The position numbers and the translations under genes are program-made. DNA of 64,000 nucleotides from JACMLD01 sp039916305 (GTDB taxonomy: Bacteria > Bacteroidota > Bacteroidia > Chitinophagales > Chitinophagaceae). Positions 1-8,375 of the stretch are shown here, in pieces. Numbering within the stretch: the first letter of the stretch is position 1; each line of letters starts with the position of its first letter. The notes under the pieces are model-generated. The model was not told where the DNA came from. It saw only the letters and a program-made list of their open reading frames with translations, and made no database searches. The stretch spans positions 9,418 through 73,417 of the forward strand of contig JBDSLR010000040.1 of assembly GCA_039916305.1 (NCBI GenBank), in the 5' to 3' direction.

Positions 1-2
1 CA

Positions 3-533
3 AACGACATATCGGCATATGTTTTGGATGGATTTGCGGATGCTGAATCCAGTTTTTTCTTCTTTACTCACAGGGATCAGTCAGACATTATATTACGGAA
101 AAAAGAAATATATGACAGCGCGGTACCTGCAGGTAATTCAGTGATGGCTGGCAACCTGCTATATCTATCGCGCGTATTTGATAATAAGGAATGGGATTTA
201 AAAGCCGGGGAAATGTTGAGTAATCTTGGGGGACTGATTACACGGTACCCCGCCTCATTTGGGGGTTGGGCCAGCCAGCTAATAATAATGACACAAGGCA
301 TGAAAGAAATAGTAATTACAGGAGAAAAATTTAACGAAATTCTTTTTGATATTTTACATATTTTTACTCCTGCCAGAATCTTGCAGTCCTCATCTGTCCC
401 CACTGAAAATTTTCCCTTACTAACTGGTAAGCAATATTTTGATCCGTTTTGGGTTTATGTCTGTGAAAATTATGTTTGCCTGCCTCCAGTAAATAGCCTA
501 TCCTCCTTTACACAACTAATTAATAAACAATAA
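3..533 (+). CDS. YyaL/SPATA20-type thioredoxin-domain protein, C-terminal part
   Basis: The frame is open to the left edge, so the start and the expected N-terminal thioredoxin-like (DUF255) domain lie outside the window. What remains is the end of the (alpha/alpha)6-barrel region. The stretch KKEIYDSAVPAGNSVMAGN corresponds to the conserved RPKEAYDGAxPSGNS block of this family, and the C-terminus carries the usual VCENYVCLPPV motif. Family members are large (about 650-700 residues) cytoplasmic proteins whose biochemical role is poorly defined. A TTG at position 24 is an internal codon, not a convincing start. It precedes gldK by about 160 bases with no visible link. The family call is by recalled motif, without a database search. 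Confidence 0.8.
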   Translation, partial: NDISAYVLDGFADAESSFFFFTHRDQSDIILRKKEIYDSAVPAGNSVMAGNLLYLSRVFDNKEWDLKAGEMLSNLGGLITRYPASFGGWASQLIIMTQGMKEIVITGEKFNEILFDILHIFTPARILQSSSVPTENFPLLTGKQYFDPFWVYVCENYVCLPPVNSLSSFTQLINKQ

Positions 534-695
534 ATTATAAATTTGTTACGCAAGTTCTTTAATAATACAATAAATCAATAATAATACTCGTTTAATACCT
601 ACGGGGATTTTTACGATTTGACATTTAAGAAAAAATTTCTAAACTTGTAGCGGATGTTCACGAAACATTTTATTTGCCGATTACCCTTTAATATT

Positions 696-1976
696 ATGAA
701 AATGAAAAACCTGTCCATGCTGTTAGCAGCTTCCGCCATCTTACTGGCGAGCTGCGGCAAATCCGGAAAATCCTCCAAGGGATTGCCAAATGACGGACAA
801 CTTCACGGAGTTGCCCCGAGTAACAAGTATCAACTTCCAAAACCTCCCGGCATGGTGTACATTCCACCAGGAACCTTTCACATGGGGCCAAGTGACGAGG
901 ACGTTAACTACGCTTATACTGCACGCAACAAACAGGTATCCATCAATGGATTCTGGATGGACGCCACAGAAATTACCAATAACGAATACCGCCAGTTTAC
1001 TAATTGGGTGCGTGACTCTACCGCAGCCAAGTTAATGGGCTTCGTAAAAAGCGTTGATGGCGTTGACGCTGTTGACTGGAAAAAAGCTACTACTATCAAG
1101 TGGGGTGATAAATCAACAGTAGAAAAAATTGACCAGATGGTGGTTACTCCTGAGAACCGCATTTTTGGTAAAAAGGAAATTGATGCCAGCAAACTGGTGT
1201 ATCAATCAGAAACATTTAACCTGAAAGAAGCTTCTAAAAGGGAAAATGCCGGAAAGCCGCGTTCTGCCTTTATTGAGAAAAAAGCTATTAAAATTTATCC
1301 TGATACATTGGTTTGGATAAGAGATTTCTCTTACTCATATAATGAGCCAATGACAAAAAGATATTACTCTCACCCTGCAACTGGTAACTATCCTGTTGTA
1401 GGCGTAAATTGGAACCAGGCAACTGCTTTCTGTGAGTGGAGAACTCATTTCCTGAATGCTTTCCTTGAAGCTAAAAAAAGGTCACAGGAATCTGATTTCC
1501 GTTTACCAACAGAAGCTGAGTGGGAATATGCTGCACGTGGTGGCCGTTCACAGTCGATGTTTCCGTGGGGTAACTATTACCTGAGAAACAAAAAAGGCTG
1601 TTTGCTGGCAAACTTTAAACCCGGCCGTGGTAACTATCCTGAAGATGGTGGTTTCTATACCGTTCGCGCAGACGGCTACTGGCCCAATGACTTTGGCTTG
1701 TATTGCATGGCAGGTAACGTAGCAGAGTGGACTTCTTCTTTGTACTATGAAGGCGGATACAATTTTCAGCACGATATGAACCCGGATATCCGTTACAACG
1801 CGAAGGATGCAGATCCTCCACGTATGAAAAGGAAAGTAATCCGTGGTGGAAGCTGGAAAGATGTAGGTTATTTCCTCCAGACAGGTACCCGTGCATACGA
1901 ATACCAGGACACTGCTAAATCTTATATTGGTTTCCGCACCGTAATTGACTTACCATCAGTTCAGGGCAAACGCTGA
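696..1976 (+). CDS. gldK: GldK, outer-membrane lipoprotein of the type IX secretion system
   Basis: 426 residues from ATG 696, chosen because it gives a clean lipoprotein signal with lipobox LLASC and Cys20; an in-frame ATG at 654 would add 14 residues ahead of the signal. The body is a formylglycine-generating-enzyme (FGE/sulfatase-modifying) fold with GMVYIPPGTFHMGP near the start and GNVAEWTSS and RGGSW near the end. In this family the fold is structural. GldK (PorK) with GldN forms the periplasmic ring under the outer membrane of the T9SS. It heads gldK-gldL-gldM-gldN, the conserved Bacteroidota order, which makes the assignment secure. Confidence 0.96.
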   Translation: MKMKNLSMLLAASAILLASCGKSGKSSKGLPNDGQLHGVAPSNKYQLPKPPGMVYIPPGTFHMGPSDEDVNYAYTARNKQVSINGFWMDATEITNNEYRQFTNWVRDSTAAKLMGFVKSVDGVDAVDWKKATTIKWGDKSTVEKIDQMVVTPENRIFGKKEIDASKLVYQSETFNLKEASKRENAGKPRSAFIEKKAIKIYPDTLVWIRDFSYSYNEPMTKRYYSHPATGNYPVVGVNWNQATAFCEWRTHFLNAFLEAKKRSQESDFRLPTEAEWEYAARGGRSQSMFPWGNYYLRNKKGCLLANFKPGRGNYPEDGGFYTVRADGYWPNDFGLYCMAGNVAEWTSSLYYEGGYNFQHDMNPDIRYNAKDADPPRMKRKVIRGGSWKDVGYFLQTGTRAYEYQDTAKSYIGFRTVIDLPSVQGKR

Positions 1977-2099
1977 TATTTAACAAACTGAACAAAATTT
2001 TTTATTGACAATTCCGTTTCTTAATTGATTTAAAAAAAATCAACACGATATCCTTTTCTCTAAAAACCCGTTTAAAAAACTCTAAAAAAAACGAAAACT

Positions 2100-2864
2100 A
2101 TGGCTGGAGTAAGCAAATCAACAGACAAATTAGTAAATGTGTTCGTATGCGTAGGCGCTGCGGTAGTAATCTTTGGTGCCTGGGCAAAAATCCTTCACCT
2201 ATCTTTTGCTAACCAAATGCTGACCATTGGTCTTTTAACAGAAGCTGCAATCTTTTTAATCTATGCAATATTGCCACCTCCGGGTAATGAAATGGCTGCC
2301 CTGGCAGAAGCGCTCCCTAAAATGAGCAATTCAACCGGTAATCCTTCTCTTAATGCAGTTGATAAAATGATGGCTGAAGCTGATATTACACCTGCCAGTC
2401 TGAAAAAACTGAGCGAAGGTTTTCAGAAATTTGGAACTTCCGTTAACCAGATAAAAGATGTTTCTGAAGTGGTTACCGCTACTTCTGATTATACTGCTAA
2501 AACAAAAGAAGCTACTACTGCACTGGGTGCAATGAAAGAAGCATACACAAAGTCAGCTGCTACCATGCAGTCTTTCAATGATGCTTCAGAATCTACCAAG
2601 CAGTTTCATGGCCAGGTACAGGTCTTGACTAAAAACCTGGGTTCTTTAAATACTATTTACGAACTGGAATTGCAGGATACCAACAACCATTTAAAGGCAA
2701 TGAACAATTTCTACAGCAACCTGGCTACCGCTTCACAGGCTATGCAGGGTAGTGTTGCAGATGCCAAGAAAACACAGGAACAGATTGCTTTGCTGGCTAA
2801 AAACCTCGGCAGCCTGAACCAGGTATATGGTAACATGTTAACTGCTATGTCAGGTAAACAGTAA
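2100..2864 (+). CDS. gldL: GldL, inner-membrane motor protein of T9SS/gliding
   Basis: 254 residues with two hydrophobic helices near the N-terminus (about residues 11-30 and 36-56, the second ending before PPPGNE), then a long polar, largely helical cytoplasmic region. The GAWAKILHL segment between the helices is typical of GldL. GldL pentamers surround GldM helices and form the proton-driven rotary motor that powers T9SS and gliding. It lies 123 bases after gldK and 101 before gldM in the same orientation. The glutamate in helix 2 (within LLTEAAIFL) matches the conserved membrane acidic residue implicated in proton coupling in this family. Confidence 0.96.
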   Translation: MAGVSKSTDKLVNVFVCVGAAVVIFGAWAKILHLSFANQMLTIGLLTEAAIFLIYAILPPPGNEMAALAEALPKMSNSTGNPSLNAVDKMMAEADITPASLKKLSEGFQKFGTSVNQIKDVSEVVTATSDYTAKTKEATTALGAMKEAYTKSAATMQSFNDASESTKQFHGQVQVLTKNLGSLNTIYELELQDTNNHLKAMNNFYSNLATASQAMQGSVADAKKTQEQIALLAKNLGSLNQVYGNMLTAMSGKQ

Positions 2865-2965
2865 TTAAACGGATAGAGAAAAGAACAGCCATTGTTTCAA
2901 TCAATATCCGGTACCCTAAGTGTAAAATGAAAAACCTGTTTTAATTAAATTTAATTCATTCACCC

Positions 2966-4543
2966 ATGTCTTTACCAAAAGAGCCCCGGCAGAAGATGAT
3001 CAATATGATGTATTTGGTGCTTACAGCGTTGCTGGCACTCAATGTATCTAATGAAGTATTGGAAGCCTTCAAAACTGTAGATAAGAGTATCGTTACGTCA
3101 AATTCCGCACTTGATAATAAAAATGGTGTTATTTATAAGGCTTTCAGCGATGAACTGAAAGATCCTCAAACAAAAGCCAAGGCTGAAATCTGGGCACCAA
3201 AAGCAGCACAGGTGCAGAAACTGTCTGCAGATTTAAGCAGCTACCTGAATAACATGAAGCTGCAGTTGAAAACAGAATCTGGTCTTAAAAAAGATGATAA
3301 GGGTGTAGAAGAATTCAAGGAAGATGATCTTGATGCAGCTACCCGCTTGTTTGCTGAAAAAGGCGAAGGCAAAAAAATGTATGAAGCCCTTACCGCATAC
3401 AAGAAAAATGTACTCGCAGTTTTAAACCCCAATGATTTTAAGGATAATCCAAAACTGATGGAAGACCTTAAAAGAAAAGTGGCTGAATTTGAAAAAACAT
3501 TGCCCCTGGATTTAAGTGTTCCTGAAAAGGCCAACGCAGTAAAATCTGGTGACAATGCAAAAGACTGGACGTTCAATTATTTTCACATGACACCAACCAT
3601 TGCTTCTTTAACTATTCTGAGCAAGTTTCAGAATGACGTTAAAAATTCTGAAGCACAGCTGGTAGATTATATTCACTCTCAGATTGGTGCTGTTAAAATT
3701 GTCTACGACCAGTTTGAAGCTATCGCCCAGGCCAATAGAACTTATGCTATGCCAGGTGATGAAATTGAAATCAAAGCTGGTGTAGGCGCTTTCAGCGATG
3801 CAGCAAAACCTAGAATTACTATCAACGGTCAGGTGATGAGCCTGGAAGGTGGTAAAGCAACTTTTAAAACAACCGCCAGCGGTGCTGGTGAACACAGTGT
3901 TGCAGTAAAAGTGGAATTTACCAAACCCGATGGTACTACTGCTGTTAAAGACGAAATAGTTAAATATACAGTGGGTACGCCTTCAGGTGCGTCTATGTTC
4001 CTTGAAAAAATGAACGTGGTTTACCTGGATGTAGAAAACCCGGTGTCTATTTCTTCAGGCTCTGGCGGTAAAGAAAACATGAAAGTGAGCTTTACCAATG
4101 GTTCAATAGCATCTGCTGGTGGTGACCGTTTCAATATCGTTCCTACCACACAGGGTATTGGTAAAGTAAACATTACTGTAAATGGTAAAACAACACCGTT
4201 TGAAGTACGTTGCAAACAATTACCAAGCCCTGTACCAATGGTTGGTGCTGTAACAAGCGGCGCAATTCCTGCGGCTACTTTTAAAGCAATGGGCGGTATG
4301 CTTGCTAAACTGAAAGATTCTGAATTTGATTTCCCTTATACCATCGTTAGCTATAAAATTGGTGCAAGAAACCCAAGCGGTATTTACCAGGAAGTGGTGA
4401 TTGATGGCCCGCGCTGGTCTGCTGCCCAGAACCTGATTACTGCACAGGCACCCGGTTCATTGGTATATTTCGATAACATTAAAGTAAAAGGACCCGGCGG
4501 TAAATTAAGAAATATTGACGGAACTTATTTTACCCTTAAATAA
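2966..4543 (+). CDS. gldM: GldM, periplasm-spanning motor shaft of T9SS/gliding
   Basis: 525 residues beginning MSLPKEPRQKMINMMYLVL, followed by a single membrane helix (about residues 11-30) and a long periplasmic region, as expected for GldM/PorM. The dimer carries torque from GldL to the GldK/GldN ring. The D1 helical domain fills roughly residues 40-230 and the beta-rich D2-D4 domains the rest, with Gly/Ser-rich junctions near residues 340-370. The length is normal for the family. The gene ends 22 bases before the ATG used for gldN, so the two are probably co-transcribed. Confidence 0.96.
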   Translation: MSLPKEPRQKMINMMYLVLTALLALNVSNEVLEAFKTVDKSIVTSNSALDNKNGVIYKAFSDELKDPQTKAKAEIWAPKAAQVQKLSADLSSYLNNMKLQLKTESGLKKDDKGVEEFKEDDLDAATRLFAEKGEGKKMYEALTAYKKNVLAVLNPNDFKDNPKLMEDLKRKVAEFEKTLPLDLSVPEKANAVKSGDNAKDWTFNYFHMTPTIASLTILSKFQNDVKNSEAQLVDYIHSQIGAVKIVYDQFEAIAQANRTYAMPGDEIEIKAGVGAFSDAAKPRITINGQVMSLEGGKATFKTTASGAGEHSVAVKVEFTKPDGTTAVKDEIVKYTVGTPSGASMFLEKMNVVYLDVENPVSISSGSGGKENMKVSFTNGSIASAGGDRFNIVPTTQGIGKVNITVNGKTTPFEVRCKQLPSPVPMVGAVTSGAIPAATFKAMGGMLAKLKDSEFDFPYTIVSYKIGARNPSGIYQEVVIDGPRWSAAQNLITAQAPGSLVYFDNIKVKGPGGKLRNIDGTYFTLK

Positions 4544-4565
4544 TAACAGTTAAACGTTGAAAGCA

Positions 4566-5585
4566 ATGAAAAACCGCATCATTAAACTGTGTCTTTTGGT
4601 AACCGTGCTGGCAATTTGCGCAGGCAATGCAGACGCACAGACCAATAAGAAACGTACAGCCAAGAAAAGAACAACCGCCAAGAAAACAAATAAGAATGCA
4701 GGCAATGCTTCTGCTACCATAGCGGCACCGGCAAAAGACACTACCAAGCCAATAGTTGCTGAGCCCGAATTAAACCTTGGGATCATCCGTAAAAGCCTGC
4801 GTAATGATGATGCGATTGAGCGTAACCTGGTAAAAGAAAGGTCGCCGCTTCCCTATGAGCATATCCGAGAGGATGATGCCGTATACAGACAGCGTTTATG
4901 GAGAGAAATTGACGTGCATGAAAAGATGAACCTGCCGTTTGTATACAAGGCAGATGGTGACAATGGCAACCAGCGCTTCGTTATTATACTATTAAATGCT
5001 ATCAAAAGCGGGGAAATAACAGCGTTTGATGCTAACGATGACAGGTTTACCACACCATTGACTTTTGGCTCTATTGCACGTAAACTGGTAGGCGAACCAA
5101 TAACACAACAAATCCCTGACTGGTCAAAAGACCCTACAGGTGCTACCATGAAGGATACAACCATTATAAATGAGTTTGATCCCAATGCAGTAGAAAAATT
5201 CTGGATAAAAGAAGATGTGGTTTTTGATAAAGAATCTTCCCGTCTCCACACGCGTATCCTGGGTATTGCACCCATGTTAAGCATCAAAAATCCTGATGGA
5301 TCATTCAGGGCCGTTACCCCTTTGTTTTGGGTATACTATCCTGATCTGCGTCCTATGCTGGCTAAATTTGAAGCTTATAATGGTAAGAACTTTGGTGCCC
5401 GTTTAAGCTGGGAAGAAATGTTTGAAAGCCGCATGTTTGCCAGCCGTATTATTAAGTCTACCGTAGAGAACCCCAATGACCTGTTTATTGAGGGCTACGT
5501 AAAGGATCCTATTTTACGTCTTTTGGAAGGCGACAATATCAAAGAAAAAATATTCAACTACGAGCAGGACCTCTGGTCTTACTAA
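4566..5585 (+). CDS. gldN: GldN, periplasmic ring protein of T9SS
   Basis: 339 residues from ATG 4566; an in-frame TTG at 4557 is less likely because the ATG gives a standard signal peptide (MKNRIIKLC..., cleavage near ADA-QT). A short Lys/Arg/Thr-rich linker with repeated AKK follows, then the GldN/PorN domain, with repeated Arg/Asp-rich segments and LEGDNIKEKIFNYEQDLWSY at the end. GldN pairs with the lipoprotein GldK to form the T9SS periplasmic ring. It is the last gene of gldKLMN and is followed 21 bases later by a perfect 12-bp-stem terminator. Confidence 0.95.
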   Translation: MKNRIIKLCLLVTVLAICAGNADAQTNKKRTAKKRTTAKKTNKNAGNASATIAAPAKDTTKPIVAEPELNLGIIRKSLRNDDAIERNLVKERSPLPYEHIREDDAVYRQRLWREIDVHEKMNLPFVYKADGDNGNQRFVIILLNAIKSGEITAFDANDDRFTTPLTFGSIARKLVGEPITQQIPDWSKDPTGATMKDTTIINEFDPNAVEKFWIKEDVVFDKESSRLHTRILGIAPMLSIKNPDGSFRAVTPLFWVYYPDLRPMLAKFEAYNGKNFGARLSWEEMFESRMFASRIIKSTVENPNDLFIEGYVKDPILRLLEGDNIKEKIFNYEQDLWSY

Positions 5586-5606
5586 GCTGAAATTGTTACA
5601 TATTTT

Positions 5607-5638
5607 AAAAGCATCGTATTTTTACGATGCTTTTTTTT
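5607..5638 (+). terminator. Intrinsic terminator after gldKLMN
   Basis: A perfect 12-bp inverted repeat (arms 5607-5618 and 5623-5634, core GCATCGTA/TACGATGC) with a TTTT loop, followed by a run of T to 5638. It begins 21 bases after the gldN stop and closes the gldKLMN operon. Confidence 0.9.
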
Positions 5639-5752
5639 ATGCTTAAAATAATAGTACTCATTAGAAGCATTAAAAAAATACCCTTAATTGATATTGGATT
5701 ATCAGATTTGTTTGCTATTTTTACAACGGTTTTTCATAGGATATTGGATTTT

Positions 5753-5787
5753 AAAAACGGGGCTGGATTTTTATCCTGGCCCCTTTT
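5753..5787 (-). terminator. Terminator of uvrC, overlapping its stop codon
   Basis: A GC-rich hairpin (plus-strand GGGGCTGGAT at 5759-5768 against ATCCTGGCCCC at 5773-5783, with a small internal mismatch) is followed on the minus strand by TTTTTAAAATCC. The uvrC stop codon (5771-5773) lies in the hairpin, so the last codons of uvrC form one arm. Confidence 0.7.
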
Positions 5788-7591
5788 CTTTTTCTGCGAA
5801 ATACCTGCTGATTATCACCGCCTTCGAAAGCCCGGCAATCTTCGCCAGCTCAGCTTCACCCGCTTCTTTTACTTTATTTACGGATTTAAATGTCTTTAAA
5901 AGCAAGTCGGCCGTTGCTTTCCCTATTCCCTTTATATCTTCCAGTTCATTTTTAAAAGTGCCTTTGCTGCGCTGGTTACGGTGAAAAGTAATACCAAAGC
6001 GGTGCACCTCATCGCGGATGCGCCTTATCAGTTTCAGGCTGTCGCTATTGTAAGGCAGTTTTACAGATTGCTTATCACCCTGGAAAAAGATTTCCTCCTC
6101 ATTTTTGGCCAGGCCTACCAATGTCATTTTACCATTTAAACCCAGTGCATCGATGCTTTCAATAGCGGCGCTTAGCTGGCCCTTGCCGCCATCTATGATA
6201 ACCAGTTGAGGCAAGGGCTGCTCCTCCTCTTTTAAACGCTTGTAACGCCTGTAAACAACCTCTTTCATAGTGGCAAAGTCATTAATACCTTCAACTGTTT
6301 TTACATTATAATGGCGGTAGTCTTTCTTACTTGGAACCCCTTCCCTGAAACACACCATCGCTGAGACGGGATAACTTCCCTGGAAATTAGAGTTATCAAA
6401 GCATTCAATATGCATGGGCAGATCAGACAATTGTAAATCTTCCTGTAAACGGTATAAGACCTGTTTGCGATCCATATCTGATTTACCTTCCAGCTGCAGT
6501 GTTTTTTTCTTTTTTATTTCTTCCCTGAAATAATTCACATTCTTATCAGACAACTCCAGCAGTTTCTTTTTCTCGCCGGCTTTTGGTATGGTTAACACAA
6601 TACCGGGTTCAGGATAATCAATTTCAAATGGTACTATGATCTCTGCAGAAAGACTGTTAAAAGTTTGGCGCAATTGTGCAACAGCAAATGCCAGTACTTC
6701 GGCATCGTCTTCCTCCAGGTGTGGTTCCAATTGTATGGTATGCGTTTGAATAATGGTGCCGTGCTGAATGATCAGGTAGTTAACGTATGCAACATCTCCA
6801 TCTTTCAATATTGAAAACACATCTACATTGCCCAGGTGCCTGCTCACTATCACAGATTTTGCCTGGTAGTTTTCTACGTGTTCAAGCTTTTTACGGGTCA
6901 TTTCTGCTTTTTCAAATAACATCTCAGCTGCAAATCCGCCCATTTCTTTTTTGTAATGCTGAATTACCGGTGTCAGGTTGCCTTTCAAAAGCCCTTTTAG
7001 CCGCAGCAGGCCTTCGTGGTAATCTTCTGCAGTTTGCAACGCCTCGCAGGGCCCTTTGCAGTTGCCAAGATGATATTCAAGACACACTTTAAATTTTCCT
7101 TTTTTTATGTTCAGATCAGAAAGGTTTAGTTTACAGGTGCGCAGCTGAATATTTTGCTTAATGAAGTTAAGCAGTTCACGTACCCGGCCTACCGAAGTAA
7201 AAGGGCCCAGGTATTCTGAACCGTCATTTATTTTTTTACGGGTAAGAAATACCCTTGGAAAAGCTTCTTTTTTTATGACAATATAAGGAAAGCTTTTGTC
7301 GTCTTTAAGATCAATATTATATTTTGGTTGAAACTCTTTTATCAATGAATTTTCAAGGAAAAGAGCATCCTGTTCAGAATCAACGATGGTAAATTCAATG
7401 TGATGGATATGCTTTACCAGCTCATGTGTTTTATAGCTGGTAAATGTTTTACTGAAATAAGAACTCACCCGCTTACGCAGGCTCTTGGCTTTGCCTACAT
7501 ATACCAGCTCCTTATTCTTGTCAAAGTATTTATAGATACCCGGGTTCACCGGAATAGTATGTGCAATCTGCTGAAATTCCTGCGCCGTCAT
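5771..7591 (-). CDS. uvrC: UvrC, excinuclease ABC subunit C
   Basis: 606 residues, the normal length. Nucleotide excision repair nuclease: UvrC joins the UvrB-DNA complex and cuts on both sides of the lesion. Domains in order: N-terminal GIY-YIG nuclease (PGIYKYFD...LVYVGKAKSLRKR, about residues 17-95); Cys-containing linker; UVR/UvrB-binding motif (about 200-240); RNase H-like C-terminal nuclease (ECFDNSNFQGS and IDGGKGQL, about 395-470); tandem helix-hairpin-helix at the end (LEDIKGIGKATADLLLKTF). It converges on gldKLMN and has its own terminator. Confidence 0.97.
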   Translation of the reverse strand: MTAQEFQQIAHTIPVNPGIYKYFDKNKELVYVGKAKSLRKRVSSYFSKTFTSYKTHELVKHIHHIEFTIVDSEQDALFLENSLIKEFQPKYNIDLKDDKSFPYIVIKKEAFPRVFLTRKKINDGSEYLGPFTSVGRVRELLNFIKQNIQLRTCKLNLSDLNIKKGKFKVCLEYHLGNCKGPCEALQTAEDYHEGLLRLKGLLKGNLTPVIQHYKKEMGGFAAEMLFEKAEMTRKKLEHVENYQAKSVIVSRHLGNVDVFSILKDGDVAYVNYLIIQHGTIIQTHTIQLEPHLEEDDAEVLAFAVAQLRQTFNSLSAEIIVPFEIDYPEPGIVLTIPKAGEKKKLLELSDKNVNYFREEIKKKKTLQLEGKSDMDRKQVLYRLQEDLQLSDLPMHIECFDNSNFQGSYPVSAMVCFREGVPSKKDYRHYNVKTVEGINDFATMKEVVYRRYKRLKEEEQPLPQLVIIDGGKGQLSAAIESIDALGLNGKMTLVGLAKNEEEIFFQGDKQSVKLPYNSDSLKLIRRIRDEVHRFGITFHRNQRSKGTFKNELEDIKGIGKATADLLLKTFKSVNKVKEAGEAELAKIAGLSKAVIISRYFAEKEKGPG

Positions 7592-7639
7592 GTAAGGATG
7601 AATAATGTTTAATTATAAAATCGTGACAGGTCAGCCGTC

Positions 7640-7689
7640 AGTCGTGCGTAATCTGTGCTTAGTTTGTCATAGAAAAAGCACCCACGACT
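7640..7689. repeat. Short inverted repeat between a lipoprotein gene and uvrC
   Basis: AGTCGTG at 7640-7646 is mirrored by CACGACT at 7683-7689, with nearby variants (AGCCGTC, GTGCGTAA, CTCACGCTCACTC). It fills most of the 116-base spacer downstream of the lipoprotein gene. It resembles degenerate AGTCGTG/CACGACT palindromic elements of Bacteroidota genomes, but one copy cannot prove that. Confidence 0.3.
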
Positions 7690-7707
7690 TGCCACTCAAA
7701 CTCACGC

Positions 7708-8307
7708 TCACTCTGAAGAGGGATCCCAGGTAATCTTCACCTGCTCCACAGGTAAAAATTTATCTTTTACTTTTTTCTCGGTAACAACCTGCATGTTTTT
7801 ACCAGTTTTCCAGTACAGCTTCTGGCTAAAACTGGTATCGCCACGGATGAATGCTTTTTCCATATACACACCGGTAACCCTGTCGTTTTCTACCGGGTCT
7901 GCTTTAATATATACATTTACTTTTTGCACGGGCAGGCTGGAGTTGGTGGTAGAATAGTCAAGTGTAACGGAACCTGCGCCCGCATCTGCTATATTGGTTT
8001 CTTTATAAAATTTCCGGATGGCCGGATCGCTGATATCAGGCTGCCGGAAGTTTTGCGCCAGCTGTCTTAATTCTTCATCAGTAGCGCTGGTTAATTGTCT
8101 TTTATCATTGATGGTAATAGTTTTAGTGAGCGGAAAGCGGAAAGAATCAATGATTATTCTCAGCTGGCCGCCAATATATTCTGACACCGGGAAAAAATCC
8201 TGTTGCGGTATACTGTCTTTGGTGGTTGCAGCGGAAGAAGTTTGGGTGGTGTTATTGCAGGCAAACATAAATAAGGCTGCGAAGACCGCATACAGGGTAT
8301 ATTTCAT
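7708..8307 (-). CDS. Hypothetical lipoprotein
   Basis: 199 residues from ATG 8307. This start is preferred over an upstream in-frame ATG at 8343 because it gives a compact lipoprotein signal, MKYTLYAVFAALFMFAC, with Cys17 as the lipidated residue. The remainder (residues 18-199) is soluble, with no motif I recognise. It reads like a mixed alpha/beta globular domain beginning QDFFPVSEYIGGQLRIIIDS. It is separated from the upstream barrel protein gene by a terminator and so is probably transcribed on its own. Function unknown; the envelope location is inferred from the lipobox. Confidence 0.75.
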   Translation of the reverse strand: MKYTLYAVFAALFMFACNNTTQTSSAATTKDSIPQQDFFPVSEYIGGQLRIIIDSFRFPLTKTITINDKRQLTSATDEELRQLAQNFRQPDISDPAIRKFYKETNIADAGAGSVTLDYSTTNSSLPVQKVNVYIKADPVENDRVTGVYMEKAFIRGDTSFSQKLYWKTGKNMQVVTEKKVKDKFLPVEQVKITWDPSSE

Positions 8308-8321
8308 GCCATAAAAATACA

Positions 8322-8356
8322 ATAAAATAAAAAGCCGCTGCAAAATGCAGCGGCTT
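8322..8356 (-). terminator. Intrinsic terminator after the sigma/barrel gene pair
   Basis: A perfect 11-bp stem (arms 8332-8342 and 8346-8356, core GCCGCTGCA/TGCAGCGGC) with a 3-base loop, followed on the minus strand by a T-rich run. It lies just past the stop of the gene ending at 8376 and ends the ECF-sigma operon. Confidence 0.85.
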
Positions 8357-8375
8357 ACAATTCATTTAATTATTA

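Noticed and set aside
696..1976. Formylglycine-generating enzyme or sulfatase activator instead of GldK
   Set aside because: The fold is the same, but the lipoprotein signal and the gldK-gldL-gldM-gldN order identify it as the structural T9SS protein.
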